IMG/VR virus record: IMGVR_UViG_3300036846_000771
Location: 1-30,828 of that record
Length of the DNA: 30,828 nucleotides
Strand: one strand, 5' to 3'
Source of the DNA: a virus
In this document: piece after piece, positions 1 to 6,467 of the stretch
How the letters are laid out: the number at the start of each line of letters is the position of its first letter
Numbering within the stretch: the first letter of the stretch is position 1
Made by a program: the position numbers and the translations under genes
Notes under the pieces: generated by a model
What the model was told of the DNA's origin: nothing
Databases searched by the model: none
Seen by the model: the letters and a program-made list of their open reading frames with translations, nothing else

Positions 1-1
1 G

Positions 2-568
2 ATGCAGCCAGGACATCTGAGGGTAGCCGCGAAGGCCGCGCTCAAAGATCAGCCAGCAGAAGTCTTGTGTGCCGCCACCGACCTTGCCGCCGGCACGGAT
101 GTATTCGCCCGGCGGCATCGATGGCCGCGGCGTCAACAGGCGGATGTGGGCGAGTGGCAGCCGCTCGAGGAAGTGCGCTGCCGGCAACCGACGCAGCGGA
201 AAGATCATCGCCGTTTTGCGGCGACTACGATCAACCGCCCTGATGATGAACTCGTCGAGCACTTCGAACGGCGGGTTGCTGACGATGTTGTCGTACATGT
301 CCCGAGATTTAAGAAAATCGCTGGGGCTCCTGGTCGAGTCCCAACCGCGATTGACCAGGTCAAACCCTGCAGCCGCATGGCCGGCGCTCAATGCCGCGAT
401 GACGATTGTGCCCCAGCCGCAGGCGGGGTCGACGATGTGGCCTTCGAACCGCTCGACGGCGAACAGTCGCTCGCTGCACCAGGGCGGGTCGACATAGTGC
501 GAAAGCTCTTCGCGCTTGAAGATGTGCGATTGCCGCAGCCGGGGCTCGTCGTCCTCGATCGTTGTCAT
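2..568 (-). CDS. DNA N6-adenine-type methyltransferase, 3' end outside window
   Basis: 189 codons are visible and the frame is still open at the window edge. Residues 47-54 read DPACGWGT, a motif I for S-adenosylmethionine binding. Residues 68-70 (GFD) fit the acidic loop that follows, and residues 98-101 (NPPF) match the catalytic motif IV of amino-methyltransferases acting on adenine N6. The I-then-IV order and short spacing resemble small phage-encoded methyltransferases, which may protect phage DNA from restriction; target specificity cannot be read. The ATG overlaps the stop of the upstream Cro-like gene (ATGA at 568-565), so the two are translationally coupled in one leftward operon. 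The role is inferred from motifs only. A methyltransferase acting on another substrate is possible but less likely given NPPF. Confidence 0.75.
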   Translation of the reverse strand, partial: MTTIEDDEPRLRQSHIFKREELSHYVDPPWCSERLFAVERFEGHIVDPACGWGTIVIAALSAGHAAAGFDLVNRGWDSTRSPSDFLKSRDMYDNIVSNPPFEVLDEFIIRAVDRSRRKTAMIFPLRRLPAAHFLERLPLAHIRLLTPRPSMPPGEYIRAGGKVGGGTQDFCWLIFERGLRGYPQMSWLH

Positions 569-777
569 GACCCGCCCTCAAACAGCACATTGTGATCGTG
601 CTGGGTCATGAACTTCTGGATGCTCTCGACGAGATCCAGGTTTGGTTTTCTGCCTTTTCGAAGGTCGGGGACGAAATTGGGATCATTGCAGGCGGCCTTG
701 CCGAACGCCGTCGGCGACATGCCGGTGCGTTCGAGGAAGGCTTCGACTTGCTGCAGGAAGACGGCCGATCGGGTCAT
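565..777 (-). CDS. Small Cro-like HTH protein
   Basis: This 70-residue protein has a lambda-repressor-type helix-turn-helix around residues 20-55: a helix beginning SPTAFGKAA, a turn around NDPNFV, then a basic stretch RKGRKPN followed by a helix LDLVESIQKFM. Its size and its position, divergent from a CI-like repressor across a 174-bp operator region, match the Cro position of lambdoid switches. It is the first gene of a leftward operon and overlaps the methyltransferase start by four bases. The ribosome-binding site is weak. By analogy it would bind the palindromes in 778-951 and lower repressor expression during lytic growth. That role is inferred from position and fold. Confidence 0.7.
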   Translation of the reverse strand: MTRSAVFLQQVEAFLERTGMSPTAFGKAACNDPNFVPDLRKGRKPNLDLVESIQKFMTQHDHNVLFEGGS

Positions 778-811
778 CCGGCCAGGCTAGGAGCACCCCG
801 ATTCCCTAACA

Positions 812-827
812 ATAGGAACATTCCTAT
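812..827. promoter_or_regulatory. Operator-like palindrome (left of switch region)
   Basis: ATAGGAA and TTCCTAT form perfect 7-bp arms around a 2-bp centre. The site lies 35 bp upstream of the Cro-like start and overlaps TATTGT (814-809 on the minus strand), a possible -10 box for leftward transcription. It shares the ATAGG/CCTAT half-site with the palindromes at 905-920 and 932-943, as expected of multiple operators for one repressor/Cro pair. Confidence 0.6.
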
Positions 828-893
828 GCTTTTTCTTACAGGGTTCTAATACGAAATATCCTAGCCAAAGCCCCCCTGCGTCACACTTGTCAG

Positions 894-923
894 TTGTAGA
901 AACGATAGGGAATCCCCTATAGT
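894..923 (+). promoter_or_regulatory. Candidate promoter of the repressor gene
   Basis: TTGTAG (894-899) and TATAGT (918-923) are separated by 18 bp and lie just ahead of the repressor ATG at 952. The palindrome at 905-920 sits between and onto these boxes, which suggests autoregulation. The -35 match is only moderate. Confidence 0.4.
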
Positions 924-943
924 GAAAATGACCTATTGATAGG
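905..943. promoter_or_regulatory. Paired operator-like palindromes ahead of the repressor
   Basis: The first palindrome, 905-920, is ATAGGG-AATC-CCCTAT. The second, 932-943, is CCTAT-TG-ATAGG. Both use the half-site seen at 812-827. The second runs into the repressor's ribosome-binding site (AGGGG, 941-945), so a bound protein there could also block expression of the repressor itself. Confidence 0.55.
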
Positions 944-951
944 GGTATTTC

Positions 952-1740
952 ATGGATCGCATCAGGGAATTCATTGTCAAAAGAATCAAGGAAGCGGGTC
1001 TTACGATGGCGGAAATTTCACGCCAGATGAATCGCAATCCTGCTTATATTCAGCAATTTCTTTCTCGTGAAACGCCAAAGGAACTTGAAGAGGAGGACCG
1101 TCTCGTTCTCGCACGCATTCTTGGTGTCGATGCAAACCAACTTAAAGGACCAGGGCGTCCTCGAAAATGGTCGAGGACTGTTCCACTTCGTCCGATCAAA
1201 AACCTCGATCTAGAAATTGCCACAAGACACTTACGGAAAGCTAAAAATATTGATGAAGTCGCCACGCTACTGAAGACGTTGCGTTTACACAGCGACGCCC
1301 TTCTGTCTGCAGACAGTAACGTTCCTTATTACTTTTCAGTACCTCTTCCGTCTGGCGGCATCAAGATTGCTTCTTATGCACGTTTCCGCGCTCCGAAGCT
1401 GCTTACTACGCTATTGAGCGAGCATAGTTACTTCTTACTGATCTCCGACGACATACTTCCGGATCTTCGTCGCGGAGCCATTGCCTTCGTCGATCCAAGC
1501 ATCACTCCTGACGCGGGAATGATTTGTATCTTAAGAAAACGTTCAAGTGAAAATGGTGGCGAAGCTTATATCAGACAGATTTTAGAAGTTACGGAGGAAC
1601 ACTTCAGGGTGTCCGCAAAGGAAGTCGTAAAAGCTTCTAAAAATTCCGTAAACGGTTTGCGACAACCATTTGAAGATTTCTCGCAGGAGGAGTGGCGCGC
1701 CGACATCGTCATCGGAAACCTGTTTCCGCCTGTGACATAA
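952..1740 (+). CDS. CI-like phage repressor with degenerate LexA/S24-type C-terminal domain
   Basis: This 262-residue protein has an N-terminal helix-turn-helix (about residues 8-62; TMAEISRQMNRNPAYIQQFL marks the HTH). A basic linker (GPGRPRKW, 67-73) follows, then a C-terminal region from about 125 that resembles the LexA/S24 fold. The segment SDDILP (165-170), followed by L..G..AFVDPS, aligns with the GDSM.P...GD..LVDPS block of cleavable repressors. The catalytic Ser position is Asp167, and the position of the general-base Lys (VKRL) appears as Arg208 in YIRQI. Autocleavage therefore seems impossible. The start is set by AGGGG six bases upstream. The gene is visibly more AT-rich than its neighbours, consistent with recent acquisition. 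It probably maintains lysogeny by binding the palindromes at 812-943; induction may rely on an antirepressor or Cro rather than RecA. Confidence 0.8.
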   Translation: MDRIREFIVKRIKEAGLTMAEISRQMNRNPAYIQQFLSRETPKELEEEDRLVLARILGVDANQLKGPGRPRKWSRTVPLRPIKNLDLEIATRHLRKAKNIDEVATLLKTLRLHSDALLSADSNVPYYFSVPLPSGGIKIASYARFRAPKLLTTLLSEHSYFLLISDDILPDLRRGAIAFVDPSITPDAGMICILRKRSSENGGEAYIRQILEVTEEHFRVSAKEVVKASKNSVNGLRQPFEDFSQEEWRADIVIGNLFPPVT

Positions 1741-1838
1741 GGATGTTGCAGATTTTCGATACCTTCAGAATTTTGTTTCCTTTTGTTTCTAGATCGAACT
1801 TGCTAAAAATCGTGATCATTGGCACAGGCAGATTCCAT

Positions 1839-1873
1839 TTGACACTGGCAAATCACGGGGAATAGGCTTCCCC
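1839..1873 (+). promoter_or_regulatory. Candidate promoter with overlapping inverted repeat
   Basis: TTGACA (1839-1844) and TAGGCT (1863-1868) are 18 bp apart, about 120 bp ahead of the gene at 1990. An inverted repeat, GGGGAA-TAGGC-TTCCCC (1857-1873), covers the -10 box and could be an operator. It has no T-run, so it is not a standard terminator. The rest of 1741-1989 holds no gene I can support. Confidence 0.35.
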
Positions 1874-1989
1874 GGTCCCGGCATTTTCCTATTTTCTTAT
1901 GCTGGTTCCTGCGACCCCGACAACACCCCCAAGCCATGACACGGCTCGCTTCCGGCTGTGATCACGGCTGTCAGTACGGGAGGAACGGC

Positions 1990-2325
1990 ATGAGCACGGC
2001 CGACATCCTTTTTGACTCAAATCACGAGCCTCCGAAGACCCAGGCTCCCGCCGATGAAACCGACGGCCCCGATGACTTTGCCGGCCACACGCGTCGGGTA
2101 ATCGACGAGATCGTCAACAATGTCGTCACCGAATTCAACCAAGAGATTGGCGAACTGCGCAAGGAACTCGATGATTTCGAGCAGGTGCTGATCAGCCGTG
2201 CGGCGCAAACCAAGGACACGATGACGGGCTATGTCGAGCTGGTCCGCGCCGGTCACGCTCTCACCCGTCACGTTCGCGAGCGCGTCCAGAGCATGTGCGC
2301 GAGCAAATCCCTGGACGAGGAATAA
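1990..2325 (+). CDS. Small acidic, coiled-coil-type phage protein
   Basis: This 111-residue protein is unrecognised. Residues 1-30 are Pro/Asp/Glu-rich and probably disordered. Residues 33-85 have heptad-like hydrophobic spacing (VIDEIVNNVVTEFNQEIGELRKEL) and predict a long amphipathic helix; a second helix runs to the end. The ATG at 1990 was chosen over one at 1936 because GGGAGGAA lies directly upstream at the right distance. It heads the rightward accessory run 1990-4022, with only four bases to the next gene. It may be a DNA-binding accessory or partner protein, but no function can be assigned. Confidence 0.65.
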   Translation: MSTADILFDSNHEPPKTQAPADETDGPDDFAGHTRRVIDEIVNNVVTEFNQEIGELRKELDDFEQVLISRAAQTKDTMTGYVELVRAGHALTRHVRERVQSMCASKSLDEE

Positions 2326-2329
2326 CGCC

Positions 2330-2641
2330 ATGCCCAATGACAAAACATTCCCGATCGAAACCGGGGTTCCGTTTCCTGGCAAACAAAAAACAGCGGCGGG
2401 ACGCCCGTCGATCTACCCGTTCAGCAAGCTCGAGGTTAATCAATCATTCTTTGTGGCATCGGAACGACCAACGTTCTCGTCCGAGCGCACATTGTGCGCG
2501 GCCTATCACAAGGCGCGCGAGACCATGGGGCACAATTTTGCATGGGCGCGCGAAGAAGGTGGCTTTCGGATCTTCCGACTGCCTGGTGAGGCTGTGGTGA
2601 AAAAGCACAGGCCGCGCGAGGTCGACGAGAGGGCCGCATGA
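2330..2641 (+). CDS. Conserved small phage protein with a PFSKLEVNQSFFV core
   Basis: This 103-residue protein has a central motif, YPFSKLEVNQSFFV (about 26-39), followed by a Ser/Arg-rich helix and a GGFRIFRL strand near the end. This matches a family of small phage and prophage proteins in which a PF..L..G.SF.V block precedes an Arg-rich helix and a terminal V.R strand. I know of no function for them; a small DNA- or RNA-binding role is often supposed. The ATG at 2330 follows the previous stop by four bases and was preferred to upstream in-frame ATGs lying inside the preceding gene. Its stop overlaps the next start as ATGA. Confidence 0.65.
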   Translation: MPNDKTFPIETGVPFPGKQKTAAGRPSIYPFSKLEVNQSFFVASERPTFSSERTLCAAYHKARETMGHNFAWAREEGGFRIFRLPGEAVVKKHRPREVDERAA

Positions 2642-2760
2642 TGTTCTGGACCGGTTTCGCAATTTTCGTAGCCGGCGTCTTCACCGGTTCGATGCTTGGC
2701 GTGCTGATCATGGCGATCGTGACGATCAACAAGGACGACCACTATGAAGCGCGAGACTGA
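2638..2760 (+). CDS. 40-residue single-TM membrane protein
   Basis: A short frame starts with ATGATG at 2638, overlapping the upstream stop, and ends in TGA at 2758-2760, 17 bases inside the next gene. Residues 3-30 form one hydrophobic segment (FWTGFAIFVAGVFTG, then MLGVLIMAIVTI) followed by a charged tail NKDDHYEARD. Overlap at both ends suggests translational coupling and a real gene. Function unknown; single-TM phage peptides of this size sometimes act on the host envelope. Confidence 0.55.
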   Translation: MMFWTGFAIFVAGVFTGSMLGVLIMAIVTINKDDHYEARD

Positions 2761-3412
2761 GTTGAACAACAGTATCGCGTACCTCGAGCTGCCCAAAAAT
2801 ATGCGCAGCCTTAAGATCAGCGACGAAGGCTATCCGATCCCGTGGTTCGTCGGCTACCCGGATGGCCCCGATGGCAAGGAAGACTTCCGTTGCATCGACG
2901 GCGAGAAGATGCGGATCGCGGTGCGGCTAAAGCGGTGCTGGCTATGCGGACAGCCGCTTGGGAAATTCATGACTTTTCCAATCGGCAGCATGTGTGTCGT
3001 CAATCGCAACATCGCCGAGCCGCCGAGCCATTTGGCCTGTTGTGAGTTCAGCGTCCGTGCCTGCCCGTTCCTCAGTCGGCCGCGCATGCGGCGCAACGAA
3101 AAGGATGCACCGCAAGGCCATGTCGCCGGCATCGGCATCAAGCGCAATCCTGGTGTCGTCGCGCTGTGGACGACGCTGTCGTACCGGGTGTTTCGCGCGC
3201 CGAACGGCGGTGCGCTGTTCGAGATCGGTAAATCCGAGCACATTGAGTTCTATGCCGAAGGCCGCAACGCCACGCGTGAAGAGATTCTGGCCTCGATGGA
3301 AAGCGGGCTGCAAGACGAACTGATGCCGCGCGCGGTAGCGGAAGGATCGGACGCCGTCGCAGAACTGCAGGCGATGTACGACAAAGCACTGACACTAGTG
3401 CCGGCGGCATGA
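2744..3412 (+). CDS. Phage zinc-binding-type protein (CWLCG motif)
   Basis: This 222-residue protein carries cysteine/histidine clusters that look metal-binding: CWLCG (64-68), a downstream Cys in IGSMCVVNR, and HLACCEF..RACPF (about 96-108). The middle part, PFLSRPRMRR and RNPGVVALW, and the EGR.ATREE block near 175 recur in a family of phage and prophage proteins of actinobacteria and alphaproteobacteria, for which I know no function. The start overlaps the small membrane ORF, in keeping with a compact operon. It is probably a soluble cytoplasmic protein. Confidence 0.65.
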   Translation: MKRETELNNSIAYLELPKNMRSLKISDEGYPIPWFVGYPDGPDGKEDFRCIDGEKMRIAVRLKRCWLCGQPLGKFMTFPIGSMCVVNRNIAEPPSHLACCEFSVRACPFLSRPRMRRNEKDAPQGHVAGIGIKRNPGVVALWTTLSYRVFRAPNGGALFEIGKSEHIEFYAEGRNATREEILASMESGLQDELMPRAVAEGSDAVAELQAMYDKALTLVPAA

Positions 3413-3451
3413 ATCGGGGGTTTATCAATTCCTTACCCCGACGCCTGGAAC

Positions 3452-3511
3452 CACCAGTGCAGCAATGAGAACGGTTCGAAAGCACCCAGAAAATCTCAGG
3501 ATGCACTGGTG
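3452..3511. repeat. Perfect 10-bp inverted repeat in intergenic gap
   Basis: CACCAGTGCA (3452-3461) and TGCACTGGTG (3502-3511) are exact complements separated by 40 bp. They lie in the 120-bp gap before the gene at 3533. CTTTTCC follows, too short a T-run for a clear terminator. It may be an operator pair or a long hairpin. Confidence 0.4.
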
Positions 3512-3532
3512 CTTTTCCAGTGGCCAGGAACG

Positions 3533-3775
3533 ATGAGCAGACTGACGAAGCCGCAGATGCGGGCACTGGATTTTTTCGAGAAGAGCGAGCGTGATCCGAC
3601 GACGGTGTTCGGAAAGGCCGCGCCAGCGACCAAGACCACGAATTGGCTGGTGTGCCGCTTATATGTTGACTGCCGGTCCGTCGGTGCGTTCGACATGAAG
3701 GCGTTCAGGCTGAGCGATAAAGGGCGTGCAGCGTTGCGAGGTAAGGACCATGGCACAAAGACTGCTGACGTATAA
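3533..3775 (+). CDS. Small winged-helix-like phage protein
   Basis: This 80-residue protein begins MSRLTKPQMRALDFFEKS and ends with FRLSDKGRAAL. The LT..Q..AL start and the LSDKGRAAL end are typical of small winged-helix domains (helix-first, wing-last) found in phage accessory regions. The ATG at 3533 follows AGGAACG at 3526, favouring it over the ATG at 3509. The 3' end overlaps the AlpA-like gene by 26 bases. A DNA-binding regulator is plausible; the fold is inferred from pattern alone. Confidence 0.55.
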   Translation: MSRLTKPQMRALDFFEKSERDPTTVFGKAAPATKTTNWLVCRLYVDCRSVGAFDMKAFRLSDKGRAALRGKDHGTKTADV

Positions 3776-4022
3776 TGAGCTGCGTGATCACGGCGTGAAC
3801 TATACGCGCCGGCATCTCGACACGCTCGAGCGCCAGGGCAAATTTCCCAGGCGGGTGGCGATCGGCGAGTTCAGGGTCGGCTGGGTCGAGGCCGAGATCG
3901 ACGCCCATACCGCGGCCAGGATCAAGGCGCGCTCGAGCAGGACCGGTGAATTGGGATCAACCGGGCAGTCAAAGAAAAAGCGCGGAGCCGAAGCCCCGCG
4001 CCTGGATGATGATGCGGCCTGA
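3750..4022 (+). CDS. AlpA/excisionase-type DNA-binding protein
   Basis: This 90-residue protein contains an MerR-like winged helix of the AlpA class: LTYNELRDHGVNYTRRHLDTLE, then QGKFPRRVAI, then a wing with VGWVEAEIDA (residues 4-57). Members of this class act as excisionases or as activators of integrase expression. Its position, facing the integrase operon and about 950 bp from the integrase stop, fits that. The Lys/Arg-rich tail (65-90) is probably disordered, and its DNA also encodes a terminator for the opposite strand. The start at 3750 has AAGGA upstream. Candidate binding targets are the palindromes at 6391-6403 and 6442-6460. Excision control is an inference. Confidence 0.75.
   Translation: MAQRLLTYNELRDHGVNYTRRHLDTLERQGKFPRRVAIGEFRVGWVEAEIDAHTAARIKARSSRTGELGSTGQSKKKRGAEAPRLDDDAA
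3971..4001 (-). terminator. Rho-independent terminator of the integrase operon
   Basis: Read on the minus strand, a 9-bp GC-rich stem (GCGCGGGGC / GCTCCGCGC) closes a TTCG tetraloop and runs straight into TTTTTCTTT. It lies 23 bases beyond the membrane-protein stop and entirely within the 3' coding end of the convergent AlpA-like gene. Confidence 0.85.
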
Positions 4023-4023
4023 T

Positions 4024-4890
4024 TTAACGGGAACCGCGACCGACCATGAGCAGGACACCGCCCATCTGGGGTAACAGCGCCAGCAGCATCAGCCGCAGCA
4101 TGGCGAAATCATTGCCGGCCGGCCGCACCAGGCCACCGGTCAGCCAGCTGACGATGCGGGTGGCCGCCTCGACCTGGGGATCGGCCTGCTGCTCGACCGC
4201 TTGCATGGCGGCCTCGAGGGCCTGGCGCTGCGCCGTGACCGCGGCTTCGCGCTCCCGGCAAAACTTGCCGATGCCACCCTTGCACTCCCGATCGCGCGCC
4301 GCCGTGACGTCAGCCAGGGCGGTTTGTGCCGCTGTCACGGCCGGCGTGACGCGTGACGCCCGTGACGATGTCACGTCGCTGATGTTGGTCGAGGCGAACC
4401 CGATGCCGGCGCAGACGGCAAACAGGAAGGTCGCAAACCAGACCAACCACCCGACCGCTGCGGGACCGCGCTGGCGCTTCGCCGAGAGGCGGGCGCACCC
4501 GGTGGGCAGGAACAACGCGGACACGTCAGCGACCACGCCAATGGCCAGGAACAGCCACCCGGCGATATCGGAACTCCCAAGGCTGCGGGCGTACCAGCCG
4601 TTCATGCAGATACCGACCGCCGCGGAGGCGAAAGCAGCCCCGGTGAGCGCGCTCGAGGCATCGAGCGTTGGTAGCTGGAACCGGGGCATCGCGGGCACGC
4701 CCGTGACGCCCGTGACGCCCGTGACAGGTTTTGGTGTGAGGGTGGGGGTTACACTGACCGTGACGGGGACAGGCTTTGCCGCCTGGGCCGCGGCCTTGCG
4801 GGCCCGGCAGTCGCGCTGCCGTTCAGCCGGCGTGCGCGCTTTGGGGGGTTGTTGGAAGGGTAGGACAGATGAGATAGTTTCGATTGCCAT
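4024..4890 (-). CDS. Four-TM membrane protein with coiled-coil domain, co-transcribed with integrase
   Basis: This 288-residue protein has a basic, Pro-rich N-terminus (residues 1-65) containing a GVT repeat made by three copies of the 9-bp unit GTGACGCCC. Three hydrophobic segments follow (about 81-104, 108-130, 144-167), then a soluble helical region (175-245) with a Cys pair in DRECKGGIGKFCREREA, and a fourth TM (262-284). Similar proteins occur in alphaproteobacterial phages and integrative elements, but I know no function. The ATG at 4890 was chosen; a TTG at 4902 would add four residues. It follows the integrase after 76 bp on the same strand and ends at the terminator 3971-4001, so it may be expressed in lysogens. 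Superinfection exclusion is one possibility; this is speculation. Confidence 0.7.
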   Translation of the reverse strand: MAIETISSVLPFQQPPKARTPAERQRDCRARKAAAQAAKPVPVTVSVTPTLTPKPVTGVTGVTGVPAMPRFQLPTLDASSALTGAAFASAAVGICMNGWYARSLGSSDIAGWLFLAIGVVADVSALFLPTGCARLSAKRQRGPAAVGWLVWFATFLFAVCAGIGFASTNISDVTSSRASRVTPAVTAAQTALADVTAARDRECKGGIGKFCREREAAVTAQRQALEAAMQAVEQQADPQVEAATRIVSWLTGGLVRPAGNDFAMLRLMLLALLPQMGGVLLMVGRGSR

Positions 4891-4966
4891 GATGATGACC
4901 AATCCGCTTTGGTTGTTGTTGATGGAAGTGGTGCGGCGGCGTGCTCGCTACACGCCGTCGCGCCCA

Positions 4967-6277
4967 TTAGGCAGCGGCAGTTTCGACCAGCCGCAGGCGC
5001 GACTGTTCCGGTTCCTTGACGAGCTTCTCGATGTAGTCGCCCCAGGCCTGCATGGCGGCGATGCGCTCGTCCAGGTACTGGGCGAAGTTGTAGTGCTTGC
5101 GCACGCCCTTCTTGGTCTCGCCCATATGGTTGATGCAGGCGTCGGTGACGTGCGGGGCAATCTTGAGGACGTCCTGGCCAAGCGTGTCGAACGACCGGCG
5201 GAAGTCGTGCATGCCCCAGTCCCCCTTGACGACCTCCCGACCGTAGGCGTCGCGCCGCTTGGCGAGCCGCTCCTTCAGCCGCTTTATCGACTTGTCCCAG
5301 CCATCATAGCCACCATCCCCGGTGCCAAAGAGATGCTGATTGGCGCGTTTGGGATGCTGGGCGAAAACCGCCAGCGCCTGGGTCGAAAGCGGAATCAGGA
5401 AGGTCTTGCGGTTCTTCGACAAGCTTTCATTCGCGACCTCGCCAAGCTTGGCGAGCCGGTTGGCTTCCTGAATACCGACCTGACCACCGAGCGTGATCAG
5501 GGCATCGCCCTCGTGCAAATCATCCTGACGCAGGTTGCCGATCTGGCCACGGCGCGCACCCGTCAGCATCAGCAGCTTGATGATGCGACCAAACTCATCG
5601 TCGCCAGCCTCCTGCCAGATGGCGGCAAGTTCCTTCGGCGACAGCACGCGGTCACGGGCCACGCTCTGGAATTTTTCGGTGCGATTGACCGGGTTGTGAT
5701 CGCAGAGGCAGCGCTCGTTCGCCCAGTTGAAGAACTTCGACAGCGTGGCGCGAGAACGGGTCATCCCGATCTTGCCGCGCTTTTTGATCTTGTCGAGTTC
5801 ACGGATGACGGTTGGCTTGTCGATCAGCTTGATCGGAATGGTGTGCAGGCCGGCAAAATCGCCCTCGAGCTGAACGCGCTGCGCCTTGATGTAGTTCGCA
5901 GAACGCTTTTTGTCCTTTTGCGATTCCAAAAATTGCTCGATCAGATCCTTCATCGGCGTGGCGAGGTCGGCGGTCGCCTTCGCGTTTTCGATATTCGGAT
6001 TGACCTTACGCGAGATCATTTCCTCAAAGCGGATGGCTTCCTTCTCGGCGAAGTCGAGGGTGACGGCACCGACCTTGCCGATCTTGATGGTCTCGTACCG
6101 ACTGTTGAGCCCGAAGTAGTAGGTGTAGGTGCCGACCGGGTTTCCATTTCGGAAACGGATGGCAAGCTTGGACATTTTGGGATGCTGCACTTTCACGTCA
6201 GCCTTATCGGCCTTATCAGCCGGCGGGCGCACGTCGAGCACGTTCTTTTCAGTCCAGTTTTCGATCTTCTTGGCCAT
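4967..6277 (-). CDS. int: Tyrosine-recombinase integrase
   Basis: This 436-residue protein fits the size of phage integrases with an N-terminal arm-binding domain (about 30-95), a core-binding SAM-like domain (107-190) and a catalytic domain (210-405). Catalytic residues can be placed: Arg242 in TGARRGQ, Lys near 288-291 in SKNRKTFLIPL, His357 and Arg360 in MHDFRR, His384 in CINHMG, and Tyr396 in KHYNF. The usual Glu after the first Arg motif is Gln245. It catalyses site-specific recombination between attP and a host tRNA gene. The start lies 190 bp from the tRNA-derived core, and nine GGGAGGG motifs flank that core. Two of these are in its own leader, so it may repress itself. Confidence 0.95.
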   Translation of the reverse strand: MAKKIENWTEKNVLDVRPPADKADKADVKVQHPKMSKLAIRFRNGNPVGTYTYYFGLNSRYETIKIGKVGAVTLDFAEKEAIRFEEMISRKVNPNIENAKATADLATPMKDLIEQFLESQKDKKRSANYIKAQRVQLEGDFAGLHTIPIKLIDKPTVIRELDKIKKRGKIGMTRSRATLSKFFNWANERCLCDHNPVNRTEKFQSVARDRVLSPKELAAIWQEAGDDEFGRIIKLLMLTGARRGQIGNLRQDDLHEGDALITLGGQVGIQEANRLAKLGEVANESLSKNRKTFLIPLSTQALAVFAQHPKRANQHLFGTGDGGYDGWDKSIKRLKERLAKRRDAYGREVVKGDWGMHDFRRSFDTLGQDVLKIAPHVTDACINHMGETKKGVRKHYNFAQYLDERIAAMQAWGDYIEKLVKEPEQSRLRLVETAAA

Positions 6278-6368
6278 GGGATTCTCGCGGTTGATGGGTG
6301 GTTTGTGGGAGGGTTTTGGGAGGGTTTGAGTTTTCTATCCAGCTCTTCTCGTCTCCCAATAATCAAAT

Positions 6369-6397
6369 GGTATACACCACAAAAACCCTTACAGCAA
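6369..6397 (-). promoter_or_regulatory. Candidate integrase promoter
   Basis: On the minus strand TTGCTG (6397-6392) and TATACC (6374-6369) are 17 bp apart, about 90 bp ahead of the integrase start. A 13-bp palindrome covers the -35 box. Confidence 0.4.
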
Positions 6398-6403
6398 TGC
6401 TGT
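6391..6403. promoter_or_regulatory. Palindrome over the candidate integrase -35 box
   Basis: ACAGCA-A-TGCTGT is a perfect 6-bp-arm palindrome. It shares its CAGCA/TGCTG half-site with the larger inverted repeat at 6442-6460. It is a candidate operator or excisionase site. Confidence 0.4.
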
Positions 6404-6441
6404 TTACTTCTATTCAGTTCTGCTCAAACCCTCCCAATTCT

Positions 6442-6460
6442 AATGCTGAAAATCAGCATT
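6442..6460. repeat. Perfect inverted repeat next to attP core
   Basis: AATGCTGA and TCAGCATT form perfect 8-bp arms with a 3-bp spacer, ending seven bases before the tRNA-derived core. It may be a binding site for excisionase or another architectural protein. A short hairpin is also possible, though no adequate T-run follows. Confidence 0.45.
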
Positions 6461-6467
6461 TTCACGT

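Noticed and set aside
2-595. 197-codon plus-strand frame at the left edge
   Set aside because: The opposite strand carries methyltransferase motifs I and IV and a coupled start; this frame is its shadow.
4694-4722. Triple GTGACGCCC repeat as a CRISPR or regulatory repeat
   Set aside because: It is only nine bases long, without spacers, and encodes a simple GVT repeat inside the membrane-protein gene.
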